DNA from: Equadaptatus sp045642025 | GTDB taxonomy: Bacteria > Synergistota > Synergistia > Synergistales > Synergistaceae | Assembly (NCBI GenBank): GCA_045642025.1 | Contig: JAZUIB010000006.1 | Coordinates: 1 to 33,181, forward strand | Direction of reading: 5' to 3' | Length of the DNA: 33,181 nt | Part shown: in pieces, positions 23,785-30,584 of the stretch | How the letters are laid out: each line of letters starts with the position of its first letter | Position numbering within the stretch: the stretch's first letter is position 1 | Notes under the pieces: generated by a model | Database searches by the model: none | What the model was told of the DNA's origin: nothing | Seen by the model: the letters and a program-made list of their open reading frames with translations, nothing else | Position numbers and translations under genes: made by a program

Positions 23785-24978
23785 TTATCTTCCGCACAAC
23801 CAATCTGCCGCGTCAAGAATGCGTACCCCGTCATATTGATATTCAGAATGCCCTGTCCTTGCAATAATCAGCTTCGGGTATGCGTCCTTTATCTGTAAAA
23901 GAGACGCAGCCTCGCGCTCTAAAGTTTTTTCATTGCCGATATCGTCTGAAACTTGAATATACAGCTTTTCGCTGCGCTTCAATGCCACAAAATCTACCTC
24001 CTTGCCTTGCAGCTTCCCTGCATAAACCTCATACCCACGACGCATAAGTTCAATAGCGGCTACATTCTCAAGCATTCTGCCGTAATTCATATTTTTTGTA
24101 CCTAACTTTGCATAGCGAAACGCATGGTCACACAAATAATACTTGTCCGTGCTGGATAAATATCTCTTGCCCTGAATATCATACCTCCGCACCCTGTAAA
24201 ACGCAAAAGCATTGCAAAGATAATCAATATAGTTCACAATCGTCTTATTTGAAACATTGCCATACTGCAGTTCGAGCGCCTTTGCGGCATTCCTTGCAGA
24301 AAAAAGATTGGAAACATTGTCCATCATATAATCACACAATCTGTCCATACACTGAACGTTGCGGATTTTGTGCTTCTGCTGAATATCCCTCACAATAAGA
24401 GTATTAACAACATTCAACAGATAATCATACCGCGCCTGCTGTGATTTATACACGTAAGTCCCTGCCATTCCTCCGTCTGTCATATAACTCGCAAGCGCTT
24501 TTTGGCTGTCCTCCAATTCAAAATACTTCATATATTCAGACAGAGAAAAAGGAAACACCTGTATTTCAAAAGTTCTTCCCGTAAAAAGAGTGGCAAGATC
24601 ATTACCTAACAGAAAAGCGTTTGACCCTGTGATATAAATATCATACCGTTCAGTTGCGTGAAGCCAGTTGACAGCCCATTCGAAACCCTTGCACATCTGA
24701 ACTTCATCAATGAAAACAAAATTTTGTTTTCCCTCAGCGAAATGCTTCTCTATGTAGTCATAAAGCGCATGGTACTCCATTACAGACTCAAAGCGCGGCA
24801 AATTAAAATTCACACAGATAACATTTGCGTCAGGCACAGTATCTTTGACATCATTGATAAACATTTCCATCAGCTTTGACTTGCCGCAGCGCCTTACACC
24901 GGTAATAACCTTTATATCAGGTGTACCGATAACAGCCTTAAGCCGGTCAAGGTAAAAATCACGCCTAATCAACTTCAT
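23785..24978 (-). CDS. AAA-type ATPase with DUF4143 C-terminal domain
   Basis: A 397-residue P-loop protein of the AAA_14/DUF4143 family, common and highly mobile in anaerobes and of unproven function. It has Walker A GVRRCGKS (about 27-34), Walker B NFVFIDEVQ, sensor YITGSNAF, then LFTGRTFEIQVFPFSLSEY and a winged-helix part. The DUF4143 domain reads KYYLCDHAFRYAKLG and ENVAAIELMRRGYEV, and ends in a nuclease-like GKEVDFVALK. The ATG at 24978 follows GGGTGAT; an earlier in-frame TTG would lie in that site. Its promoter sits inside a 14-bp inverted repeat. A decapitated relative lies at 29429-29800. Whether it acts as toxin, DNA mobiliser or defence factor is not known. Confidence 0.88.
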   Translation of the reverse strand: MKLIRRDFYLDRLKAVIGTPDIKVITGVRRCGKSKLMEMFINDVKDTVPDANVICVNFNLPRFESVMEYHALYDYIEKHFAEGKQNFVFIDEVQMCKGFEWAVNWLHATERYDIYITGSNAFLLGNDLATLFTGRTFEIQVFPFSLSEYMKYFELEDSQKALASYMTDGGMAGTYVYKSQQARYDYLLNVVNTLIVRDIQQKHKIRNVQCMDRLCDYMMDNVSNLFSARNAAKALELQYGNVSNKTIVNYIDYLCNAFAFYRVRRYDIQGKRYLSSTDKYYLCDHAFRYAKLGTKNMNYGRMLENVAAIELMRRGYEVYAGKLQGKEVDFVALKRSEKLYIQVSDDIGNEKTLEREAASLLQIKDAYPKLIIARTGHSEYQYDGVRILDAADWLCGR

Positions 24979-24998
24979 ATCTACATCACCCAAGGGAT

Positions 24999-25053
24999 AT
25001 TATACCATTCTGCGACACAAAATCGCAAAATTTCCAAAATTGTGTCGCAGAAT
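24999..25053 (-). promoter_or_regulatory. ATPase promoter embedded in a perfect 14-bp inverted repeat
   Basis: The arms ATTCTGCGACACAA (25007-25020) and TTGTGTCGCAGAAT (25040-25053) are exact inverted copies with 19 bases between them (centres 33 bases apart). On the minus strand the -10 TATAAT is at 24999-25004 and the likely -35 TTGCGA is at 25023-25028 (18-base spacer). One arm thus fills the promoter spacer and the other lies upstream of -35. This is the layout of an operator for a dimeric or looping repressor. Confidence 0.7.
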
Positions 25054-25154
25054 TACTTATAAATTTACATGATTATCAGTATTACTGCTTATTTTAACAA
25101 AATGCACGTCAATATATTGCATATTTTTCCTTCGCCTTGCAAAACAATAACCCG

Positions 25155-25230
25155 ATTGTGACAGACGAAAACAACGCAACGCATTTTGAGCCTAACTCGG
25201 AATACAAAAATGAGGACTTAATTGTCCTCA
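25155..25230. repeat. Terminator-containing repeat, copy B
   Basis: The counterpart of repeat A, in the same orientation, so A and B flank the DUF4143 ATPase gene as imperfect direct repeats. The plus-strand reading IVTDENNATHFEPN followed by SEYKNED parallels IVEDKHSAYFEFD followed by TKYKNED of copy A. The hairpin at its right end terminates the small secreted protein gene on the minus strand. Confidence 0.6.
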
Positions 25231-25235
25231 TTTTT
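25206..25235. terminator. Bidirectional terminator (inside repeat B)
   Basis: A perfect stem AAAAATGAGGAC / GTCCTCATTTTT around the loop TTAATT, A/T flanked on both sides. On the minus strand it follows the stop codon of the small secreted protein gene directly. Confidence 0.85.
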
Positions 25236-25474
25236 TATATCAAATCCGTGTGCAGATGGATTTGGAATCTGTTATTCTGCGCCATACATGTATCGAACAT
25301 ATTACCCTTATCGCATATCATATCGCACACACTTCTTTTGGCAACTCCGTCTGCGTAATTTCCGGCAAAAGCTCTTCCTGCAAACATCACAAACAGAATA
25401 ACCAACACAAAAATCAGTTTCCTTTTTAAAGCAAATTCACCTGCCCAACTATCAATACTTTTATTATCTCTCAC
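25235..25474 (-). CDS. Small secreted or membrane-anchored Cys-containing protein, unknown
   Basis: A 79-residue protein of no recognised family. Residues 17-38 form a signal peptide or anchor (KRKLIFVLVILFVMFAGRAFA, with an AFA-type cleavage site) after a 16-residue hydrophilic lead. The mature part is about 40 residues with three Cys (SVCDMICDKGNMFDTCMAQ). The start is GTG at 25474, exactly 8 bases after a CAGGAGG ribosome site, which is strong support. That site lies in the 3' arm of a long hairpin (25480-25518), so translation may be gated. The stop is followed at once by a perfect terminator. Its compact unit suggests a regulated secreted peptide; function is unknown. Confidence 0.6.
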   Translation of the reverse strand: MRDNKSIDSWAGEFALKRKLIFVLVILFVMFAGRAFAGNYADGVAKRSVCDMICDKGNMFDTCMAQNNRFQIHLHTDLI

Positions 25475-25479
25475 TACAA

Positions 25480-25518
25480 AAACCTCCTGCGGTTTCTTAA
25501 TTCTGCCACAGGAGGTTT
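25480..25518 (-). promoter_or_regulatory. Terminator-like hairpin that sequesters a ribosome binding site
   Basis: On the minus strand AAACCTCCTG (25509-25518) pairs perfectly with CAGGAGGTTT (25480-25489), and inner GG / CC pairs can extend the stem. The 3' arm holds the Shine-Dalgarno site of the GTG-started gene at 25474 and runs into TTTTTG, so the same element can end transcription of the 185-residue gene upstream and hide the ribosome site of the next gene. Confidence 0.7.
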
Positions 25519-25555
25519 ATAAACTTCTTTCAATAGTTACACAGCATTTGAACTG

Positions 25556-26113
25556 TTATTTCCAACAATTATCTTCCAAATACTTAAAAAGACAATCAAA
25601 TGACATTGCTACACCCAACTTGTCCGCCACGCCTTTCAACGTCTGCAGGTAACAGCTTACTGCTTCATTATCTGCTATCCTTTGCAGTCTGTATTCAAAC
25701 ATCTTCATATCTTCTTTGAAGAGCACTTTCAGAGAAAACAGATAACAAACATGGTTAAACAGGGCAAGGGTGCGGTCAATTTTTCTCTCCAGTTCGCCCG
25801 CATCTATTTCTCCAAATTCCGACGTCGGTTTCAACGCAAATTTTCCTTTGGTAGAGTTATAGGAAAGAATACAATCCTTTCCCTTTCCGCAATCCCAGTC
25901 AATTATTGAAACAATTTTTGCTATGTTATCATCCTTGCGGGCTTCGTCGTACAATTCTTTCAGCGTTTGTGCTCTTTGAGCATCCAGTCCTGTTTTATGC
26001 TGTTTAATAGCTACTGTTATCTGCCTCAACGTCAAGAATAGACCAACAAGCGCTATGACAATTTTTGCAATCTCAAGCAAGAGCCCGCATAAACCCAACA
26101 CATATTCACACAT
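25556..26113 (-). CDS. Hypothetical protein with N-terminal membrane helix
   Basis: A 185-residue protein not assigned to a family. A membrane helix spans about residues 5-28 (VLGLCGLLLEIAKIVIALVGLF). A helical stretch follows (RQITVAIKQHKTGLDAQRAQ), reminiscent of DUF4760-like membrane-anchored proteins. A soluble mixed domain comes next, with IIDWDCGKGKDC and a helical C-terminus. AAGGAGGGA lies just before ATG 26113, so the gene is likely real. Its transcript runs into the ribosome-site-hiding hairpin at 25480-25518. Confidence 0.65.
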   Translation of the reverse strand: MCEYVLGLCGLLLEIAKIVIALVGLFLTLRQITVAIKQHKTGLDAQRAQTLKELYDEARKDDNIAKIVSIIDWDCGKGKDCILSYNSTKGKFALKPTSEFGEIDAGELERKIDRTLALFNHVCYLFSLKVLFKEDMKMFEYRLQRIADNEAVSCYLQTLKGVADKLGVAMSFDCLFKYLEDNCWK

Positions 26114-26137
26114 TTTAGTTCCCTCCTTGCCCAGTCA

Positions 26138-26190
26138 GAGGAAAACACTGTCCTCAACAAGCATAATCCACTTTTCGGTCACAGAGTCTT
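26138..26190. repeat. Possible third, diverged copy of the terminator repeat
   Basis: GAGGA-(8 bases)-TCCTC is followed by TTTTCGGTCACAGA. Copy A has GAGGAC-(6 bases)-GTCCTC followed at similar distance by TTTTTCGTCACAAA. The match is partial and the hairpin is weaker here. Like A and B it lies just downstream of the 3' end of a minus-strand gene. Confidence 0.35.
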
Positions 26191-26203
26191 CCACTGAAAC
26201 AAA

Positions 26204-26632
26204 CTACAGTTCACGCATAGAAATAACTTCTTTGTACGCATTAAACTTCTTCTCAAAGTATCTGTCGCTATTACCACGATACCCCACCTTCTTATATTTA
26301 AAAGTAACAGAATCTTCATCCCAATCAAAACCTATCTCCTTTAGGGAGCCATACTCACCTTCAGGGTCATCAGACCAACCATCAAAGAAACAACGTCTAT
26401 CCCCATAACTCAAATCCCCGTCACGGAAGCATATCCATATTTCTCCATAATTTTCATCATACACATGTAAAAGATTACCATTGAATTCGCTTCCTAATTC
26501 AACATTCGATATTTTTAGGATAATACCACGCGCTTTTAAATCATCCAAAAAAACACGATTTTGTGCGTTTTTTTCACGTCGCCACTTATATTCGTTTATG
26601 GTGTCCTTAATACAACTAATAATCCCCATCAT
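26204..26632 (-). CDS. Hypothetical acidic protein
   Basis: A 142-residue soluble protein with no family recognised. It begins with a basic helix (IKDTINEYKWRREKNAQNRV), then an acidic, aromatic-rich beta-type region. That region includes LHVYDENYGEIWICFRDGDL and CFFDGWSDDPEGEYGSLKEI, followed by FDWDEDSVTFKYKK. This composition resembles small immunity or SMI1/KNR4-like proteins, but that is only an impression. The start at 26632 is chosen because GAGGTGA is well spaced before it; an in-frame ATG at 26647 lies before that site. It is probably part of the SPFH gene cluster transcript or a separate small unit. Confidence 0.55.
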   Translation of the reverse strand: MMGIISCIKDTINEYKWRREKNAQNRVFLDDLKARGIILKISNVELGSEFNGNLLHVYDENYGEIWICFRDGDLSYGDRRCFFDGWSDDPEGEYGSLKEIGFDWDEDSVTFKYKKVGYRGNSDRYFEKKFNAYKEVISMREL

Positions 26633-26735
26633 CAAATCACCTCTCATAAACTATACAAAAACACTGCAAAATATTTTTGTTCGACACTTTTGTATCAAAA
26701 ATTTTTCTTTTTTGTTCAGTAATCACCTCCAACAT

Positions 26736-27428
26736 CTATAAGCTGCCGCGTTTGACAGAAGTATATACAACCTTACTCATTTCACAAAGCAAAACCGTTT
26801 TTTCGACAGCGGAAAGTATTTCTGTCATATCCGCAGAAGCAGAAATTAGTTTTTCTATGTCGCCAAGAGCATCTACTATTTCTTTACTATCATCTGCAAC
26901 CGTTTTGTCCGCATAGCAAAGCATTTCGCAAAGTTTTTGCATTTCCTTTTTGCATTTTTCATCCTGGATACTTACTGCAAGGGCTTCCGCTTTTTGTTCC
27001 AAAGCATTGTTAAACCGCATTTTTCCTAACACGGATGCGTCTTCATTCGCGATATAGCCGGCAAATGTTTTAAAAATCAACAGCAGAATCAGCGTAATTC
27101 CTACTGCGACTACCTGAATTGCCAAATTAACATTCAGCGAAATTTGTAATATTGGAGAAACTATTAACATTAACAGTGTAAAAACAAAATGCAAGACAGT
27201 TGTTACGATAGACCCCGAAGTAAGAGTAATTTTGTTTATAACTTTACTGTCAGCAGACATACATTCATTCAGCACCTTAAATAAAATTATTTCTGAAAGT
27301 ACAAGAAATGCCGCCGAACAGATATTAAAATCTGCATAACTGATATAACAAAGAATCATAACCGTCAAAGTAACAACAATAGTGATAAAGGTAATTTTGC
27401 GTATTATGCTTCCGTTAATACTGTACAT
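26736..27428 (-). CDS. Four-helix membrane protein partner of SPFH protein, unknown
   Basis: A 230-residue protein with about four membrane helices in the first 120 residues (ITFITIVVTLTVMILCYISY, then ICSAAFLVLSEIILFKV, LHFVFTLLMLIVSPILQISL and AIQVVAVGITLILLLIF). A cytoplasmic helical domain of about 105 residues follows, rich in E, K and A with several Cys. ATG 27428 lies right after the stop of the SPFH gene (GTGTAAAAATG) with GGGGTG as ribosome site, so the two are translationally linked. B. subtilis YdjI (SPFH/zinc ribbon) is likewise encoded beside small membrane proteins. The same kind of membrane stress platform is inference. Confidence 0.65.
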   Translation of the reverse strand: MYSINGSIIRKITFITIVVTLTVMILCYISYADFNICSAAFLVLSEIILFKVLNECMSADSKVINKITLTSGSIVTTVLHFVFTLLMLIVSPILQISLNVNLAIQVVAVGITLILLLIFKTFAGYIANEDASVLGKMRFNNALEQKAEALAVSIQDEKCKKEMQKLCEMLCYADKTVADDSKEIVDALGDIEKLISASADMTEILSAVEKTVLLCEMSKVVYTSVKRGSL

Positions 27429-27430
27429 TT

Positions 27431-28483
27431 TTACACCCCAAGTTTGTTTCCGCATTGCGGACAAAATTTCGCACCTGCGTCAATCTCTGCACCACATTTT
27501 GAACATTTGATTTTTGCAACGTTCAAAGTCTTCCCGCAATAAGCACAAAATACGGCATCAGCCACATTGTTTCTATGGCAATCAGAACATACTTTGTGAT
27601 TGCCGATACCAAAACCGCTTGCAAGGCCTCCAAACTGCTGCCCTACTGTATTTCCCATACCGACACCCATAGCCAACCCCATGCCTGCACCCAACATCCC
27701 TGACTGCCCTGCTGCTTGATTATTGGCAGCACCTTCAAGAACGTCAAAGGACCGCTCCTGTGCATAGCCATAGCCAACTATATCCATTTCCGCACGTTTT
27801 GCGAGCGCACCTTTGATAACAGCCATTGTTAAATCATCTTTAACGCTTATATCCTCGATATAAAAGTTTATGAGTTCTATTCCGTATTTTTCAAAAGTAC
27901 CCTGCATACTTTCATGCAGTTGCTCGGAAAGCTCCGTTATAAGGGAGTTGAGTTGCAATATACTTATGTTATTTTTTATGCAGTATTTTGATATTAAGTC
28001 CTTGACACGCGACATATACAGGCCGCGGAAAAATTCTTTGATATTGTCTTTGTGCAGCGTTTTAAGCGTTCCAACAAGTCTTAGTAAAAATTTCTTTGAA
28101 TCCGTAATGCGTATTCCGAACTGTCCGTTTGCCGTAACCGATATCGGAATATTGAATTTAGCATCAAGCAGTTGTATCGGCGTTTCAGTCTGCCATTTAA
28201 TATCGGGCGAGTAGACTTTATTTACATACCACACCTCAGCGCTAAACGGTGTCTCTCCTCCGAATGGTATATACATCATTTTGCTTACCAAAGGTATATT
28301 TGCCGTTTCAAGTACATAGTGACCTGGACCAAAAATATCACACGCCTGTCCGCCCTTTAACAACACGGCTTCCTGGGATTCGTTTACTATCAACTGCGTT
28401 TTAGTCGATAAGGCGCTGTTCGGAAATTTCCATGCAAAAGTGTCCATATCTCCATCATATTTCACAACGTCAATTATTGCCAC
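27431..28483 (-). CDS. SPFH (band 7) domain protein with C-terminal double zinc ribbon, YdjI-like
   Basis: A 350-residue cytoplasmic protein. Residues about 25-250 form an SPFH/virion-core-like domain (SQEAVLLKGGQACDIFGPGHYVLETANIPL, split here as read; later ISVTANGQFGIRI and YGIELINFYIEDISV). A Gly/Met-rich flexible linker follows (about 255-290). Two zinc ribbons come last: CSDCHRNNVADAVFCAYCG and CSKCGAEIDAGAKFCPQCG. This architecture is that of B. subtilis YdjI, which takes PspA to the membrane in envelope stress. The start is GTG 28483 with TAGGAGGGG upstream. No PspA gene is in the window. Confidence 0.88.
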   Translation of the reverse strand: MAIIDVVKYDGDMDTFAWKFPNSALSTKTQLIVNESQEAVLLKGGQACDIFGPGHYVLETANIPLVSKMMYIPFGGETPFSAEVWYVNKVYSPDIKWQTETPIQLLDAKFNIPISVTANGQFGIRITDSKKFLLRLVGTLKTLHKDNIKEFFRGLYMSRVKDLISKYCIKNNISILQLNSLITELSEQLHESMQGTFEKYGIELINFYIEDISVKDDLTMAVIKGALAKRAEMDIVGYGYAQERSFDVLEGAANNQAAGQSGMLGAGMGLAMGVGMGNTVGQQFGGLASGFGIGNHKVCSDCHRNNVADAVFCAYCGKTLNVAKIKCSKCGAEIDAGAKFCPQCGNKLGV

Positions 28484-28680
28484 TGAATACCCCTCCTACC
28501 ACACGAAACATCGACTTTCTGTACAAAGCACTACCGTCTTATATAAAATTCAATCTGTTTCAGACATTCTCGGCCGACTCATGCTAAATTCATTTCGCTT
28601 TAAGCCTGTTTAATGCAAAAATATTAACGCCTAAAGCCAAATTAGTCAATGCTGAAAGTCTATTATATTTTAACGATAAA

Positions 28681-28695
28681 TGTTAGATACTAACA
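28681..28695. promoter_or_regulatory. Palindromic operator candidate before XRE gene
   Basis: TGTTAG-ATA-CTAACA is a perfect 15-bp inverted repeat in the 5' leader, about 20 bases before the XRE start and just after an A/T-rich region with a TATATT -10-like box. It suits binding of the HTH dimer encoded downstream and thus autoregulation, and may also affect the divergent SPFH gene 200 bases away. Confidence 0.5.
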
Positions 28696-28715
28696 ATATA
28701 CGGAGGTATTATGTA

Positions 28716-29069
28716 ATGCTGGGAGAGAGAATTAAGGAGTTCAGAACGGCTGTGAGAATGACTCAGGAAGAACTTGCTGAGAAATTATTTGTGTCAGTGG
28801 GCTATATTTCTGAAATAGAGACAGGCAAGAAAACTCCGTCGCTTCAACTGCTTGTTCAGATTATCGACCTGCTCGGCTGTTCGCCGAATGAGTTGTTTGA
28901 ATACAAGGAAAAAGAGGACAAGTGCGAACATTGCAGTTTGAAAAACACGGACAATACAGTTTCGGAAACGCTTGAGCTCTTGACAAAGCTGGGACCTGAC
29001 GAGAAGTTTAAGGTATACAGCTACGTAAAAGACCAGTATTTTATCTCAGAAGCCAAAACAAAAAGATAA
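28716..29069 (+). CDS. XRE-family HTH transcriptional regulator
   Basis: A 117-residue DNA-binding protein. The N-terminal HTH_3 domain (residues 2-60) reads LGERIKEFRTAVRMTQEELA followed by VSVGYISEIETGKKTPSLQ, with all typical positions. A CEHC motif and a short helical C-terminus for dimerisation or sensing follow. The ATG at 28716 has CGGAGG 9 bases upstream; a longer in-frame ATG at 28680 would overlap the palindrome and lacks a site. Divergent from the SPFH/membrane-protein pair, which it may control. A terminator follows directly. Confidence 0.9.
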   Translation: MLGERIKEFRTAVRMTQEELAEKLFVSVGYISEIETGKKTPSLQLLVQIIDLLGCSPNELFEYKEKEDKCEHCSLKNTDNTVSETLELLTKLGPDEKFKVYSYVKDQYFISEAKTKR

Positions 29070-29106
29070 CTCCGCCAAGGTTTGCGCAGCCGGCGGAGTT
29101 GTTTTT
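29068..29106 (+). terminator. Intrinsic terminator of XRE gene
   Basis: The 9-bp stem AACTCCGCC / GGCGGAGTT overlaps the stop codon and is followed by GTTTTT. Confidence 0.85.
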
Positions 29107-29145
29107 ACGTACGTTTGACAGCGTTATATCAGTTTCAAATCATTT

Positions 29146-29239
29146 CAGCGCAAATGTGTCAAGTGAAACTCAGCAAATCTGTCAAGTAAAACTCAACAAA
29201 TGTGTCAAGTAAAACATAGCACATTTGTTCAATTTAACA
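29146..29239. repeat. Four tandem copies of a ~23-bp repeat
   Basis: Copies begin near 29146, 29171, 29194 and 29217. The shared core is TGTGTCAAGTAAAACT, changed at a few places in each; the last copy is the most diverged and the first has two extra bases. The rest of 29107-29428 holds no gene, only A/T-rich sequence and a short inverted repeat TACGATTT / AAATCGTA near 29297-29315. TGTCAAGT-type tandem repeats are reminiscent of the multiple repeats at ends of IS21-like elements, but no transposase is present. Confidence 0.65.
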
Positions 29240-29428
29240 GGCACAAATGCGGCTGTCTGCGAAATTAACACAGCTCGTTCTTTGATAAATTTTAGTCAAG
29301 TACGATTTGTCAAATCGTATTTGCCTAAAACGTTTTCGCCAAAATAGCTGTTAATTCAGTTCTGACGTGCCAAAACCGCCACAGTCTTTCCATGAAACAT
29401 AGTTGGTGCCGTTAATTTGACATGAAAT

Positions 29429-29800
29429 TTAGCCGGTATAAAATACTGTTGTTTCTACTTTGTCCGTGTTTCTTAATTCGGCATATTTTCTCACGTTAGC
29501 CGACATTTTTGTTTCTGTTCCGCAGTCGCTTTTAACTTCTATCGCATAGATGCGCTCCCATTCTGCAACAACGTCAATTTTCAGCCCGACTCTGTCGCGG
29601 TAATACGCAAGGTTAGCTCTTTCGGCTGCGTTCAACCGCGATTTCAGAAGCTCCGCAACGGCAAAACTTTCAACAACCGCGCCCTCATGTCTGCTTAAAA
29701 GCAGATTCTCTTTTGAGGTAATTCCAAGCAGTGAACAGAGCAGGCCTGTGTCCGTAAAGTAAGGTTTCGGCGATTTTATCATCGCTTTTCCGCCGCTCTC
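29429..29800 (-). pseudogene. Decapitated DUF4143 ATPase gene
   Basis: Only the C-terminal DUF4143 part remains. In frame it reads ESGGKAMIKSPKPYFTDTGL, LCSLLGITSKENLLLSRHEG, ESFAVAELLKSRLNAAERAN and IDVVAEWERIYAIEVKSDCG, all typical of this family. The P-loop ATPase half is missing, and a TAA stands six codons before the first ATG, right where similarity begins. The break abuts a repeat at 29818-29872, which suggests loss by rearrangement. It is not a truncated copy of the intact gene at 23785, since the sequences differ clearly. Confidence 0.8.
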
Positions 29801-29817
29801 TTAAACATTCTGTCACC

Positions 29818-29872
29818 CCGCGCTATCGACCAATCCAAAGTCTGGACTATCGCCAACCTAAAGTCAGCGCGG
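29818..29872. repeat. Small inverted-repeat element with internal tandem repeat
   Basis: CCGCGCT (29818-29824) and AGCGCGG (29866-29872) bracket two near-identical 19-20 base units (CTATCGACCAATCCAAAGTC and CTATCGCCAACCTAAAGTC, starting 29823 and 29847). It sits between the L,D-transpeptidase stop and the break point of the DUF4143 pseudogene. Confidence 0.5.
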
Positions 29873-29900
29873 AATATTCAGCGGCGGGACAGCTTTTGCG

Positions 29901-30584
29901 CTAATTAGCTTTGTAGATGCAAATATGCGCGTTCGGCTCAACCGTACGCAAGATTTCTATCATATCGTCTTCGGGAACTGCTACGCAGCCTGCGGTGTAT
30001 TCATGGTTTCCGCAGCAGTGCAGGAATATTCCCGAGCCTTTGCCCCATTCATTTTCTTTGTTATAGTCAAGAGCCAGCGCATAGGCATAGGCTTTTGTGT
30101 ATTCTATTAAATGTTCGCTGCTTTCGCTGCATTGGTGCTGAATTTTTGAGGTATCGACAAAGCGGTTGTAATATTCCCTGTCACCGCACCAGTACATGCT
30201 GTCCGTCAGCTTTGTATAAGCAATTTTGCTGCCAGGGTCGTCTTTAATACCGAATGCCATCGTAAACTTATAATCACCGAGCGGTGTTTTCATATCGCCT
30301 TCTTTTGTTTTGCCTGTTCCTGCCTTGCCGATAAATGCATCGCACTGCATTTTATACTTCCAGCTGTCATTTTCTTTAACATACAGCCGCAGATTTGCCT
30401 TTGAGCCATCTATTTGCTCCACCAACACTAACTGCCGCACGCTTATATCAGCTGAATAACGGCTCAGATATTCCTCCTCAGCCCCCAGCACGGCAGACTG
30501 AGTAAAAAGCAGCAATGCCGCAACAGCAAGCACTACCGATACAACTTTAAACCTCTTAACAAAACCATACGTCCTAAATTCCAT
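29901..30584 (-). CDS. L,D-transpeptidase (YkuD) family protein
   Basis: An exported cell-wall enzyme that makes or modifies 3-3 peptidoglycan cross-links or attaches proteins. The 227-residue protein has an N-terminal signal/anchor (about 13-34). Its YkuD domain shows the TPLGDYKF motif (100-107), the catalytic-site His189 in GIFLHCCG, and the nucleophile Cys200 in YTAGCVAVPEDDM (the family's HGxx...SxGC[VI] pattern, with A before GC). Several extra Cys residues occur. It starts inside the end of the GNAT gene (11-base overlap). It is the last intact gene of the lrgAB-pyrR operon. Confidence 0.85.
   Translation of the reverse strand: MEFRTYGFVKRFKVVSVVLAVAALLLFTQSAVLGAEEEYLSRYSADISVRQLVLVEQIDGSKANLRLYVKENDSWKYKMQCDAFIGKAGTGKTKEGDMKTPLGDYKFTMAFGIKDDPGSKIAYTKLTDSMYWCGDREYYNRFVDTSKIQHQCSESSEHLIEYTKAYAYALALDYNKENEWGKGSGIFLHCCGNHEYTAGCVAVPEDDMIEILRTVEPNAHICIYKAN

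Noticed and set aside
26640..26735. A short GTG-started peptide gene between the 230-residue and 142-residue genes
   Set aside because: The GTG lies inside the only GGAGG site, so it has no ribosome binding site; composition is A/T driven.
29146..29239. CRISPR array
   Set aside because: Repeats are directly adjacent without unique spacers and there are no cas genes.
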